64,000 bases of DNA from assembly GCA_002747825.1 (NCBI GenBank), contig PDQQ01000011.1, positions 62,001 to 126,000 of the forward strand. The letters run 5' to 3'. The stretch's first letter is position 1. Each line of letters opens with the position of its first letter. The notes under the pieces are model-generated. The model was not told where the DNA came from. It made no database searches and saw only the letters and a program-made list of their open reading frames with translations. Both the position numbers and the translations under genes were made by a program. The DNA comes from Deltaproteobacteria bacterium (GTDB lineage Bacteria; Desulfobacterota; Desulfobulbia; Desulfobulbales; Desulfocapsaceae). Positions 8,543 through 17,320 of this stretch are shown here, piece by piece.

Positions 8543-10174
8543 ATGCAGAGGCGGGTACAAAATATTGCTGAGGTTTTTGTGGAATCGGCTCAAAAGCACG
8601 CCTCGAAAACCGCTCTTATTGAAGCAAAAAGCGGTGCCTCTATTGATTTTGCTGCCCTCAATGAACGTTCTGATCTCTATGCCCGTTTTTTCAGCGAAAA
8701 CGGTATTCAGGTCAAAGAGCCGGTCATGTTGATGGTACGACCATCTATTGATTTTATCTGTCTTACCCTGGCATTGTTCAAGATTGGCTCTCCGGTCATC
8801 CTTATCGACCCGGGGATGGGCTTGAGGAATGTATTACGCAGTATACGGCGGGTTCAACCACGTTATCTGATAGGGATCCCGAAGGCCATTCTTTTTAGCA
8901 AGCTGTTTCCCTCAGCCTTTGCCAGTTTGAAAAAAACATTTTGTTATGGTCGTTCGTTTGGTGTATTGGGAAAGGATATCAGCAGGATACAGAAAAAAGA
9001 CAACTCCCGCTATCCGCTCTATATCCCCGAAGATGACGATATTGCAGCGATCGTCTTTACAACCGGCTCCACAGGACCGCCCAAGGGGGTACGCTACGAT
9101 CACTCTGTTTTGTACGCTCAGCTGCAGTTGATACAGGGCTATTACCAAATAAATGCTGAAGACATTGACCAGCCGGCCTTTCCTCTTTTTGCCCTGTTTT
9201 CAACCGCACTTGGAGCATGTGCGGTCATTCCCGATCTGGATCCGGCAAGACCGGCAAAGGTAGATCCTGTTAAATTTATTGAGTCCTTACAAAAATATAA
9301 AGTAACATACTCGTTTGGATCTCCGGCTATTTGGCGGGTTGTCAGTGCCTATTGTGTGGAAACGGGGGTCGTCTTGCCTGCCCTTGACAAGGTGCTGATG
9401 GCTGGTGCTCCCGTTTCTTATACGATTTTGCAGTCGATGAGACAGATTTTGTCTTCCGAGGCAAAGGTATATACTCCCTATGGCGCGACGGAAGGTCTGC
9501 CTGTGTGTTCGATCGATTACAGGGAAATACTTGATGAAACGACCGCGATCAGCAGACGCGGCGGTGGTACCTGTGTTGGCAGAGCGCTTCCCGGGGTTGA
9601 CGTACGAATTATTGCTCCGTCTGATGAGGTTCTTTTCGACATTGCACAGTGCCGCTTTTTAGAGACTGGTCAGGTCGGCGAAATTATCGTCAAAGGAGGC
9701 GTTGTTACAAAGGCCTATATCAACGATACTGAGGAAACCCTTATGGCCAAGATACAAGACCAGAGCGGATTTTGGCATCGGATGGGTGATCTCGGTTATA
9801 TCGATGATAAAAAACGGCTCTGGTTTTGTGGCAGAAAGGCCCACAGGGTTATCAGTGAAGAGCAGGTTTTTTTTCCTATCCCCTGTGAAGCCATTGTTAA
9901 CGAATCCAAGGATGTTTTTCGCTCTGCACTGGTGGGGGTGAAAAATTATGATAACAAGACAGAACCGGCGTTAATTCTTGAGACAGAGAGCTCTTTTTCT
10001 GGAGATCAAGGTCTCTTGATTCGTGAAATTGCCGCTCTTGCCGCTAAAAATGAATTGACCAAGGATATCAGGTCGTTTCTTATCCATCCCGCTTTTCCAG
10101 TGGATATTCGTCATAACGCAAAGATCTTTAGAGAAAAACTCAGCGTATGGGCACAGAAAAAGTTATACCCCTGA
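8543..10174 (+). CDS. oleC: OleC, AMP-dependent beta-lactone synthetase
   Basis: OleC belongs to the acyl-CoA-synthetase superfamily and uses ATP to close a 2-alkyl-3-hydroxy fatty acid into a beta-lactone. The 543-residue protein has the AMP-binding loop VFTTGSTGPPKGVRYDH (about residue 170), the second motif YTPYGATEGLP and the hinge region near HRMGDLGYIDD. Without context it would be named a fatty-acid CoA ligase; position between oleB and oleD decides the call. There is a 12-bp gap from oleB and a 28-bp overlap with oleD, so one transcript is likely. Confidence 0.9.
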   Translation: MQRRVQNIAEVFVESAQKHASKTALIEAKSGASIDFAALNERSDLYARFFSENGIQVKEPVMLMVRPSIDFICLTLALFKIGSPVILIDPGMGLRNVLRSIRRVQPRYLIGIPKAILFSKLFPSAFASLKKTFCYGRSFGVLGKDISRIQKKDNSRYPLYIPEDDDIAAIVFTTGSTGPPKGVRYDHSVLYAQLQLIQGYYQINAEDIDQPAFPLFALFSTALGACAVIPDLDPARPAKVDPVKFIESLQKYKVTYSFGSPAIWRVVSAYCVETGVVLPALDKVLMAGAPVSYTILQSMRQILSSEAKVYTPYGATEGLPVCSIDYREILDETTAISRRGGGTCVGRALPGVDVRIIAPSDEVLFDIAQCRFLETGQVGEIIVKGGVVTKAYINDTEETLMAKIQDQSGFWHRMGDLGYIDDKKRLWFCGRKAHRVISEEQVFFPIPCEAIVNESKDVFRSALVGVKNYDNKTEPALILETESSFSGDQGLLIREIAALAAKNELTKDIRSFLIHPAFPVDIRHNAKIFREKLSVWAQKKLYP

Positions 10175-11166
10175 CCTTTCGCTCTGCACTTGTTACCGGC
10201 GGAAGTGGCTTTATTGGCGGGGCTGTCGTCAGGCTCTTGCTGAAATATGGGATACGGGTAAAGGTTTTGGCCCGGAATCCCTCTCCGGAGCTTGAGATGC
10301 TTGGCGTTGAATGCTGTCGGGGAAACCTCGTTGAGGCAGAGACGGTCTGTTCTGCTGCCCGGGGTGTGGATGTCGTTTTTCATATCGCCGCATTGGCTGG
10401 GATCTGGGGGCCATATAAGGTCTACTATGAAACAAACGTTACCGGCACGAAAAATGTCGTCGAGGCCTGTCTGAAAAACCAGATTTCCGTACTTGTTTAT
10501 ACCTCAACCCCGTCAGTGGTCTTCAATGGGCGAGATATCAGGGGAGCAGATGAATCGCTCGACTACGCCGGAAAATTTCTTTGTCATTATGCCCGTACCA
10601 AGGCCATGGCAGAAAAAATAGTCCTGGGAGCGGAAAAACTCAAGACCTGCGCCATTCGTCCTCACCTCGTCTGGGGACCGGGTGATCCACATCTGCTTCC
10701 AAGGTTGATTGCCGCAGGGCGCAGGGCAGAGCTAAAAATGGTGGGCGAGGGCGACAACCGTGTCGATATCTCGTATATTGACAACGTTGCCCATGCCCAT
10801 ATCCTTGCGGCAAAGAATCTCTCAGAAACCGGAACGGCCTGCGGTCAGGCCTATTTTATCAGTGATGGTGAGCCTGTTTGTCTCTGGGACTGGATAAACG
10901 ATCTTTTCAGACAAATGGATATAGAACCTGTTTCCAAAAAGCTTTCCTGTCGCGCAGCCTTTACCATTGGGGCAATTCTTGAAGGACTGTATCGTCTTTT
11001 GCGAGTCAAGGCCGAGCCAAGAATGACCCGCTTTCTTGCCGAACAGCTTGCCAAATCACATTATTTTTCCATTGAAAAGGCAAGGCGGGAACTTGGCTAC
11101 CGGCCGCTTGTTTCTGCAAAAACTGGTCTTGACCGAACCCTTCAGTGGGTAAAAAATGAGATGTAA
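10147..11166 (+). CDS. oleD: OleD, NAD(P)H-dependent 2-alkyl-3-oxoalkanoate reductase
   Basis: A short-chain dehydrogenase/3-beta-HSD-type protein that reduces the beta-keto acid made by OleA, giving the OleC substrate. It has the Rossmann loop TGGSGFIGG (residues 17-25) and the catalytic Tyr-Lys pair in YARTKAMAEK, with a nearby Ser in STPSVV. Its 339 residues are normal for the family. The start overlaps the end of oleC by 28 bp. The order oleB-oleC-oleD matches known clusters; oleA, the thiolase-like first enzyme, is not present in this window. Confidence 0.9.
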   Translation: MGTEKVIPLTFRSALVTGGSGFIGGAVVRLLLKYGIRVKVLARNPSPELEMLGVECCRGNLVEAETVCSAARGVDVVFHIAALAGIWGPYKVYYETNVTGTKNVVEACLKNQISVLVYTSTPSVVFNGRDIRGADESLDYAGKFLCHYARTKAMAEKIVLGAEKLKTCAIRPHLVWGPGDPHLLPRLIAAGRRAELKMVGEGDNRVDISYIDNVAHAHILAAKNLSETGTACGQAYFISDGEPVCLWDWINDLFRQMDIEPVSKKLSCRAAFTIGAILEGLYRLLRVKAEPRMTRFLAEQLAKSHYFSIEKARRELGYRPLVSAKTGLDRTLQWVKNEM

Positions 11167-12568
11167 TACCATGTGTAAATCGTTCGTATCCTGTGTTGCC
11201 TTATTGGCGGTTCTTTTCTGTGGTACGCTGCCGGCCCATGGCCTCAATATTGGTGAGGAGCGGCAGATTGGTGAAAAACTCCTCTTTTCTGTTCGTCATC
11301 ATTTCAAGCTTATCGACAGCCCGGATATTACCGCATACATCACAGACCTTGGCAATAGCGTTCTCGATGTCTCTGGAGCTCATTATTTTGACTACCATTT
11401 TTTTATTATAGACAGCAGGGAGTTTAATGCCTTTGCAGCCCCCTCCGGTCTGATTTTCTTTTATTCCGGACTGGTTGAGGCCATGGGGAGCGAAGATGAG
11501 CTGGTTGCTGTGCTTGGTCATGAAATTGGCCACATAAAAAAGAGGCATCTCGCCACACGTCTTGAAAAAAGTAAATACCAGTCTCTTGCCACCCTAGGGC
11601 TCGCTGTGGCCTCTATTGCCTTTGGCGGAACAATGGCTCCGGCCTTGTTGACGGGCACGATGGCGGCAAATCAAAGTATTACCTTGCATTTTAGCCGAAA
11701 GGATGAAGAGGAGGCCGATCTACTCGCCTATCAGTGGATGAAAATGCTTGGTCGGGATGTCTCTGGGCAGGTGCGTATGCTGAGGACAATGCGAAGAATT
11801 GCCAGATACCGAAGTGATACCTTGCCACAGTACCTGTTGACCCACCCGAATCCTGAGGCACGACTTAACCTGATTGAGGGGTTTATTGATACCGATACCG
11901 AGTATAAGAGCCAGAGGAAAACTGTCGCCGATGATGTGGCTTTTTTGCGCTTTAAATACCGGATTTTGACCCTGGCTTCATCTGCCACAAATCTGCGAGG
12001 TACTCTTGACGCCACACTCAACAGCCAACACGCAGATGTGTTGCATAAAGATATGGCACGTTACGGTATGGCTGAGCTGGCAAGGAGTGAAAAAGACTTT
12101 GACAGGGCCCGTCAGTTACTCGAAGAAGTACAAAGAAAATATCCTGACTTTACCCCATTTCTTGTTGACAGGGCAGTGCTTGAGTTTGAGGCCGGAAATC
12201 TCTTGCAGGCTGAAGAAATGCTCCTGGAGGCGAGGGCAAAAAACGCCTTTGATATCTATGCGACCTATTACCTGGGTAAGCTTTTGCAACAGACGAAAAG
12301 AGAAGAGCAGGCCCTTGAGCTCTACAAAATTGTGGAATATGAACAACCACAGTTTGCAGATATTTACTTTGTGATGGGGCAGATTTATACGGCTCAGAAA
12401 AAAAGAGGCCTGACCAACCTGTATTTGGGAAAATATTTTCTGTATCGAGGAAAATTTGATCTGGCCGTTGAAAGTTTTGAAAAGGCGATCAAGGATCCCG
12501 ATCTTACTGTAGGAGATCGGGAGAACATCGCGGGCTATTTGGAGCAGATCAAAAGGATTCAGAATTGA
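11156..12568 (+). CDS. Periplasmic M48-family metalloprotease with TPR region (BepA-like)
   Basis: This resembles BepA/YfgC, which survey outer-membrane protein assembly in the periplasm. It has a signal sequence (CVALLAVLFCGTLPAHG), then a zinc-peptidase domain with HEIGHIKKRH (HExxH) and a third ligand in EEEADLLAYQ. A helical TPR-like region fills the last 200 residues. It follows oleD with an 11-bp overlap if the first ATG (11156) is used; ATG 11171 is an alternative and neither has a strong ribosome-binding site. Co-transcription with ole genes is likely, but a shared function is not evident. Confidence 0.88.
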   Translation: MRCNTMCKSFVSCVALLAVLFCGTLPAHGLNIGEERQIGEKLLFSVRHHFKLIDSPDITAYITDLGNSVLDVSGAHYFDYHFFIIDSREFNAFAAPSGLIFFYSGLVEAMGSEDELVAVLGHEIGHIKKRHLATRLEKSKYQSLATLGLAVASIAFGGTMAPALLTGTMAANQSITLHFSRKDEEEADLLAYQWMKMLGRDVSGQVRMLRTMRRIARYRSDTLPQYLLTHPNPEARLNLIEGFIDTDTEYKSQRKTVADDVAFLRFKYRILTLASSATNLRGTLDATLNSQHADVLHKDMARYGMAELARSEKDFDRARQLLEEVQRKYPDFTPFLVDRAVLEFEAGNLLQAEEMLLEARAKNAFDIYATYYLGKLLQQTKREEQALELYKIVEYEQPQFADIYFVMGQIYTAQKKRGLTNLYLGKYFLYRGKFDLAVESFEKAIKDPDLTVGDRENIAGYLEQIKRIQN

Positions 12569-12618
12569 TCCCAGCGGTAATGAGATGGATACCTGTAAAA
12601 AGGAGAATTTATCAGGCT

Positions 12619-12894
12619 ATGGAAAAGGCAATGCAACAGATTCGAGACAGGATAGATAGTATTGACAGTGAAATCCTGGTCTTGCTTAAAGAGCGTCTTG
12701 GCTGTGCCGGGGAGATCGGTTTGATAAAAAAGAATCAAGAGTTGGCCGTTTGTGACCCTGCCAGGGAAAAACAGATTCTTGACCGGCTCAGCAAGGATAA
12801 TAATGGCGTCTTTCCTGAAAAAGCGCTGAGGACAATTTTCCAGGAAATTATAACGACCTGCCGGCTTTCTCAATCACAGGAAGATTCTCAATAA
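12619..12894 (+). CDS. aroQ: Chorismate mutase, AroQ type, stand-alone
   Basis: Chorismate mutase turns chorismate into prephenate for Phe and Tyr synthesis. The 91-residue protein is a single AroQ helical domain: IRDRIDSIDSEILVLLKERL at the start, then IGLIKKNQ (with a Lys in the expected active-site region) and DPAREKQIL. Such a domain usually forms the front of PheA; here the frame stops after it and moaA follows on the other strand, so it is monofunctional. The ORF opens at a TTG at 12565 overlapping the protease stop; ATG 12619, with AGGAG 13 nt before, matches the domain start better. Confidence 0.85.
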   Translation: MEKAMQQIRDRIDSIDSEILVLLKERLGCAGEIGLIKKNQELAVCDPAREKQILDRLSKDNNGVFPEKALRTIFQEIITTCRLSQSQEDSQ

Positions 12895-13003
12895 CCTAAT
12901 TATTTGACTTGTAGACCCCTCTACAACAGATCCGAATGGTATAAAACACAGGGAATTCTCTGAGGGCAACGCAAAGAGGTCTGTTCAACCGTGTCAACAG
13001 GCC

Positions 13004-14068
13004 TTATCCACCGATTCTTGACATATGGCCTGCACAGCCCATTCTGTTTTCTGCGTCTTGCAGCCTGTGGCCTTGCGGTTTATGCAGTATGGTTTGCCTG
13101 ATACTGTGCATAATGCTCTGGTCTGAGCCTCCGGAGCGGATTATACTTTTGAGATCGACTTCATTGTCTGAGAGAAGGCAGGCCCGCAACTTACCTTCGG
13201 AGGTGAGACGCAGCCTGTTGCACTGGTCACAGAAGTGGTGGCTGAGCGGGCTGATAAAGCCCACTGAGCCGGAATATCCTTCAGGCGTGGTGAGCTCGAA
13301 CATCCTCGCCGGACCGGAGCTGTATCTCACCTTATATGGCTTGAGTTTGCCGAGGTGGCTTATTTTTTCCTGTATTTCGCCGGCACCTATAAACTGATCT
13401 TTTTGCCAGCTGCTCTCAATCCCGACAGGCATAAACTCGATGAACCGTACCTTAAACGGATATTTAAGGGCGAGCTTGGCAAAATCAATACACTCATCGT
13501 CATTGATACCCCGCATAGCAACGACATTGATCTTGATTCTCATTCCAAGAGCATGGGCCATGAGGATCCCCTGCCAGACTTTTTCAAAGAGATTCTTGCC
13601 CGCAATATATTGGAACCTCTCAGCCTTTAAGGTGTCGAGAGAAACATTGATATGGCGGATGCCGCTGTCGTAGAGAATCTGCGCTTTTTCGGCGAGTAGT
13701 ACTCCATTGGTGGTAAGGCGGACCTGGTCAAGACCTTCGATTTCGTTGAGTGTTTGTATAAAACCAATAATACCTTTGCGTATGAGCGGTTCACCACCGG
13801 TCAGGCGGAGTTTGTTCATGCCGAGAGACACGGCTATTCTTACGATACGAAGAAGCTCTTCATATCGAAGAAGGTCAAGCGGCTGTAAAAATTTGTTCTT
13901 GGTGGGAAGATGGGAGACGTTCTGCGCGGCTGGCATACAGTAGCTGCAACGCAGGTTGCAACGGTCTGTAACAGACAGTCGGAGATAAGAGATTGTCCGA
14001 TTAAATTGATCGACAAGAGAGGAAATTGTTTGTATTTTTTCGCTCACGGGACATTTCGCTGGCAGCAA
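13004..14068 (-). CDS. moaA: GTP 3',8-cyclase MoaA (molybdenum cofactor synthesis)
   Basis: MoaA is a radical-SAM enzyme that with MoaC converts GTP to cyclic pyranopterin monophosphate. The 354-residue protein shows the N-terminal cluster motif CNLRCSYC, the SAM-binding LTGGEPLIR, the C-terminal second-cluster cysteines in FCDQCNRLR and ACLL, and ends in the Gly-Gly tail (MSRIGG) needed for activity. Start is uncertain: the ORF begins with TTG at 14068; GTG at 14047 is an alternative, with no clear ribosome-binding site for either. No other moa gene is adjacent. Molybdopterin enzymes such as formate dehydrogenase would be the users. Confidence 0.95.
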   Translation of the reverse strand: MLPAKCPVSEKIQTISSLVDQFNRTISYLRLSVTDRCNLRCSYCMPAAQNVSHLPTKNKFLQPLDLLRYEELLRIVRIAVSLGMNKLRLTGGEPLIRKGIIGFIQTLNEIEGLDQVRLTTNGVLLAEKAQILYDSGIRHINVSLDTLKAERFQYIAGKNLFEKVWQGILMAHALGMRIKINVVAMRGINDDECIDFAKLALKYPFKVRFIEFMPVGIESSWQKDQFIGAGEIQEKISHLGKLKPYKVRYSSGPARMFELTTPEGYSGSVGFISPLSHHFCDQCNRLRLTSEGKLRACLLSDNEVDLKSIIRSGGSDQSIMHSIRQTILHKPQGHRLQDAENRMGCAGHMSRIGG

Positions 14069-14244
14069 CTGCCTTTAATAAAAAGATGCGCTGTCGTCGA
14101 GTCAGACATGCCTGACATCGCCGGACAATTCCATTGAAAAGGTAAAGTTTTCTGTCTTCGCAATCCGGAGAAGGGCTTTTTGCCTCTCTCTGTTGCATGT
14201 ATAGTTACCATATTTTCATGATCACTCAACCAGAAAACCGACCA

Positions 14245-15246
14245 ATGCTGATTTTAGGGATTGAAAGTTCCTGTGACGATACCTGTGCCGCTGTTTTGAG
14301 TAAGGAACGGATCCTCTCCAATGTCCTCTCCAGTCAACACCAAATACACAGTCGCTATGGGGGGGTGGTTCCAGAGCTTGCCTCACGCCAGCATTTACAG
14401 TCTATCCACCTGATTGTCAGTTCAGCCTTGGAAAAAGCCGCATGTACGCTCGATGATATTGAGCTTGTTGCAGCAACACAGGGGCCAGGGCTGATAGGAT
14501 CCTTGCTTGTCGGCTTTTCCTATGCCAAGAGTCTTGCCGCTGTAAAGAACATTCCTTTTGTCGGCGTTGATCATCTGGCCGGCCATATACTCTCTATCCT
14601 TCTCCACGAGCCAAAGCCTGCCTTTCCCTATCTTGCTCTCGTTGTTTCCGGTGGAACCTCTTCCCTGTATCTTGCAGAAAATTATACTTCTTTCCAATGT
14701 CTTGGCCGGACCAGAGATGATGCGGCAGGTGAGGCCTTTGACAAGGTTGCAAAAATCCTCGGTTTTTCTTATCCCGGTGGCCCGCAGATCTCGCGTTCGG
14801 CAGAGGATGGCAACTGCGAAGCAATATCCTTCCCCAGGGCCTGGCTTGCATCCGACTCTCTTGATTTTAGTTTTAGTGGGCTTAAAACCGCAGTTGCAAA
14901 TTATGTACAGCAGGAAAAGGAGCATCGGAGAAAGCTCCATTATGGCAATATTTGTGCCTGCTTTCAGGAGGCTGTTGTCGAGGTCCTTGTCAAAAAAACA
15001 CTCTATGCTGCCCGGCAATATGGGATACAAACCGTCGTTCTGGGTGGTGGAGTGGCGGCCAATTTCAGGCTTCGCAGCCAAATGCAAAAGGCCTGTAGCG
15101 CTGTGGGTATTGATTTTTACTGCCCGGAGTTGCAGCTTTGTACAGACAACGCGGCGATGATAGCCCTTGCGGGCTGGCATGCCTATCGTGAAAACGGCGC
15201 AACCCACCTGGACCAAGATGTCTATTCTCGTTCCGATCTTGGTTAA
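14245..15246 (+). CDS. tsaD: tRNA threonylcarbamoyladenosine synthase subunit TsaD
   Basis: TsaD transfers the threonylcarbamoyl group to A37 of ANN-decoding tRNAs, with TsaB and TsaE. The metal-site His pair is in GVDHLAGH. Other family motifs are LGIESSCDDT at the N-terminus, TQGPGLIGSL, VSGGTSSL and LGGGVAAN. The ORF is open from 14197; ATG 14245 gives the normal MLILGIESS start, but no upstream ATG has a good ribosome-binding site, so 14197 and 14218 remain possible. The DUF2062 gene starts 6 bp downstream. sua5, which makes the threonylcarbamoyl-AMP substrate, lies at 43.0 kb. Confidence 0.95.
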   Translation: MLILGIESSCDDTCAAVLSKERILSNVLSSQHQIHSRYGGVVPELASRQHLQSIHLIVSSALEKAACTLDDIELVAATQGPGLIGSLLVGFSYAKSLAAVKNIPFVGVDHLAGHILSILLHEPKPAFPYLALVVSGGTSSLYLAENYTSFQCLGRTRDDAAGEAFDKVAKILGFSYPGGPQISRSAEDGNCEAISFPRAWLASDSLDFSFSGLKTAVANYVQQEKEHRRKLHYGNICACFQEAVVEVLVKKTLYAARQYGIQTVVLGGGVAANFRLRSQMQKACSAVGIDFYCPELQLCTDNAAMIALAGWHAYRENGATHLDQDVYSRSDLG

Positions 15247-15252
15247 CTTGAT

Positions 15253-15789
15253 ATGCAATTGTTCAAGGGCTTCAGCAGGTGGTTACGGTATTATCTGATT
15301 CGCCTTAAACGATTGCAGGGCAGCCCACAGTCTCTGGCCGGTGGAGTCGCCATTGGTGTGCTCATCGGCCTGTCGCCGACAATGCCGTTTCATACCATCC
15401 TTATATTTCTTCTTGCTTTTCTAACGCGCACCTCGTTTATGAGTGCTTTGGTGGTAAGTTATATCGTATGTAATCCAATTACCGTTCTTCCTCTCTACTC
15501 TCTTTCGATCATTTTGGGAAATGCCCTCACACCGTACAGGATTGATGCAGGGACATTGAATATGCTTGTATCGACGGTGAGCAAGGGAAGCCTTTCACAA
15601 TCGTTTGCGCTCCTTTCTTCGATGGGGCAGGAGAGTGTCATCGTATTGCTGGCTGGAGGCTTCGCTTTTTCCCTGCCCTGTTCAGTGCTATGTTATGCCT
15701 TGGCTCTGTGGTTCTTTTCCTGGCGGGAAAAGAAAAAAAGAAAGAGCCATGCGTCTCAAAAAAGCAATCTTACAGAGAGGTGCCGCTGA
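15253..15789 (+). CDS. DUF2062 membrane protein
   Basis: Small inner-membrane protein of 178 residues with a basic N-terminus, then about three hydrophobic segments. The family signature is visible in GGVAIGVLIGLSPTMPFHTIL and IVCNPITVLPLYS. Its function is not known. It directly follows tsaD (6-bp gap), suggesting co-transcription. The C-terminus is very basic (REKKKRKSHASQKS). The gene ends just 7 bp before copy 2 of the palindromic repeat, so the repeat may sit in its 3' UTR. Confidence 0.85.
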   Translation: MQLFKGFSRWLRYYLIRLKRLQGSPQSLAGGVAIGVLIGLSPTMPFHTILIFLLAFLTRTSFMSALVVSYIVCNPITVLPLYSLSIILGNALTPYRIDAGTLNMLVSTVSKGSLSQSFALLSSMGQESVIVLLAGGFAFSLPCSVLCYALALWFFSWREKKKRKSHASQKSNLTERCR

Positions 15790-15795
15790 TTGCTC

Positions 15796-16024
15796 TAATC
15801 CGGATATTTCATGAACATTGTGTCAAATTTTTAAAAATTGCTGATATTCCAATATACTACACGGAGAAAATTACAGTTTTACAATATCCAAAGTGTTCAC
15901 CAAAGGTCAGTCCATGCGGCGCCATCTTCTTCAGTATTTTTGCAGTAAATATAGTTTACTATTACTTAATACAAAAAACTTCGAACCTGACACCACCTGA
16001 ACTGATGAAATATCCGGGCTAAGC
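15796..16024. repeat. MITE-like palindromic repeat, copy 2
   Basis: Second copy of the repeat at 3314-3546, in the same orientation. Left end CCGGATATTTCAT and right end ATGAAATATCCGG are inverted repeats. Two substitutions in the internal palindrome (CAAATTTTTAAAAATTG here, CAATTTTTTAAAAATTG in copy 1) keep an overall palindromic form. It lies between the DUF2062 gene and the 3' end of cbiK, and has no transposase. The frame at 15690-16022 runs through it but belongs to no recognisable protein. Confidence 0.75.
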
Positions 16025-16128
16025 CGAGCAAAGGCTGTTACCCCGGTTGAAGGCATTCCGTGGAAGTTGACGCAGAAGGTCAATCAGCCTCAACTCCCAC
16101 GAGACGTATTGTCTGTTCGATCAGACGC

Positions 16129-17016
16129 TTACTTGAAGTGACTCAGCGGCTCAGCCAGATGGTCGACCCAGATATCGGTAAACTGATCAAATTCTGCAGT
16201 CCCTTTGAGGATGGTTTCGCAGTTGTATCCCGCCTTGGTCAGAATGTTTTTCCAGGAATCCTCTTCATCTCCTGCCATATCGTTTTTGGCATGGTCTCCA
16301 GCAACGGACATAAACGGCAGGAGATAAACCTTTTTGACCCCTCTCTTTTTCAGAAGAGACTGAATGAGTTCAAGATCAGGATAACCTTCAACGGTACCGA
16401 TCAGAACATTTGGATCTTCAAGCTGTACCTGAAAATTCAGGGCCGCGTAAAAGCCATTGGAGGGGTGATGGGTTCCATGTCCCATGAAAACTACGGCTTC
16501 GTCTTTTTGCCTCTCTTTGGGGAGGACCGCAAAGAGGGCATCAACGGCCTTTTTCATGTCTTCTTGAGTGCCAAGAAGAGGATAGCCGAGAAGAATGGAT
16601 TGAAATGCTCCCATGATCCTGAATGAACTGACAATCCTCGCCAAATCGTGAAACTCGGCACCTCCGATGGTGTGCAGGGATTGAACCGCGACATGGGTAA
16701 AGCCGTCATCACTCATCTTTGCCAGTGCTACCTGCGGAGAGTCGAGTTGTTTCCCTTGCCCGGCCAGTTTTTTTCGTATGATATGAGAAGTGAATGCCCA
16801 GCGTACCGGGATATCGGGATAGGTGCCCTTGACTTTTTGATCGATATTTTCAAAGGAAATCTGGGCACTCTCTTCACTTGAACCAAAGGCGACCAGTAGA
16901 ATACCGACCTTTTTGTCGGCTGGATCGCCATGCTGGCTCCCGGCGAAGCTGATACCTGCCGAAAAGACGAAGGTCAGAATACAGCAGAAAACCACAATAC
17001 GTTGACGTTTGATCAT
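16129..17016 (-). CDS. cbiK: Periplasmic-type sirohydrochlorin cobaltochelatase
   Basis: CbiK inserts cobalt (or iron) into sirohydrochlorin on the anaerobic B12/siroheme route. The protein begins with a clear signal peptide (IVVFCCILTFVFSAGISFAG), as in the periplasmic CbiK-P of Desulfovibrio rather than the cytosolic form. The chelatase core follows: VGILLVAFGSSE, catalytic-type His in HTIGGAEFHDL and FMGHGTHHPSNG. The track ORF starts at 17190 inside the riboswitch; ATG 17016 with AAGGAG 6 nt upstream is the true start (295 residues). The gene is single and preceded by a cobalamin riboswitch and attenuator. Confidence 0.93.
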   Translation of the reverse strand: MIKRQRIVVFCCILTFVFSAGISFAGSQHGDPADKKVGILLVAFGSSEESAQISFENIDQKVKGTYPDIPVRWAFTSHIIRKKLAGQGKQLDSPQVALAKMSDDGFTHVAVQSLHTIGGAEFHDLARIVSSFRIMGAFQSILLGYPLLGTQEDMKKAVDALFAVLPKERQKDEAVVFMGHGTHHPSNGFYAALNFQVQLEDPNVLIGTVEGYPDLELIQSLLKKRGVKKVYLLPFMSVAGDHAKNDMAGDEEDSWKNILTKAGYNCETILKGTAEFDQFTDIWVDHLAEPLSHFK

Positions 17017-17054
17017 TTTCTTCTCCTTGCTAAGAGCGTTTTCCTGGCCCGAAA

Positions 17055-17093
17055 ACAAAAAATCCCCGGACCAAATGAAATTGACCCAGGGAT
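17055..17093 (-). terminator. Intrinsic terminator in the cbiK leader (riboswitch expression platform)
   Basis: On the minus strand ATCCCTGGGTC pairs, with G-U pairs, along all 11 positions with GGTCCGGGGAT, followed by TTTTTTG. It lies between the cobalamin aptamer and the cbiK ribosome-binding site. A GGACC at about 17129-17133 on the same strand could pair with GGTCC of the terminator, giving a possible antiterminator. B12-dependent premature termination is therefore inferred. Confidence 0.75.
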
Positions 17094-17152
17094 GCCCTTG
17101 TTCCCTCGTATCGTAATACAGCAACCCCGGTCCACGAGAGCGCTGAAAAACC

Positions 17153-17320
17153 TTTTCAGGCAGGTCTTCTGACTTCCGGCGTACAATCATCTTCCACTGC
17201 GCCTTCCCGATATTTTCCTATCAGTGGCCTGTTTGCAGTGTTTCGCGCCAGTTACAGCGGCGGGCCCGTCCCGGATTTACACCGGGTTCCCTTTTCATCC
17301 ACATTTATGGAACCTGAAAA
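17153..17320 (-). promoter_or_regulatory. Cobalamin riboswitch (AdoCbl-class aptamer)
   Basis: Read on the minus strand, the consensus elements occur in order: GGGAACCCGGTGTAAATCCG, ACGGGCCCGCCGCTGTAA, GCCACTG, GGGAAGGC, and the B12 box CCGGAAGTCAGAAGACCTGCC. The closing stem P1 is TTTTCAGG / CCTGAAAA, which sets the limits. It lies 137 nt upstream of cbiK with a terminator in between. In this class, binding of a cobalamin normally turns expression off. Confidence 0.95.

Noticed and set aside
14422-15258. 278-residue minus ORF opposite tsaD
   Set aside because: Complete antisense shadow of tsaD, without motifs.
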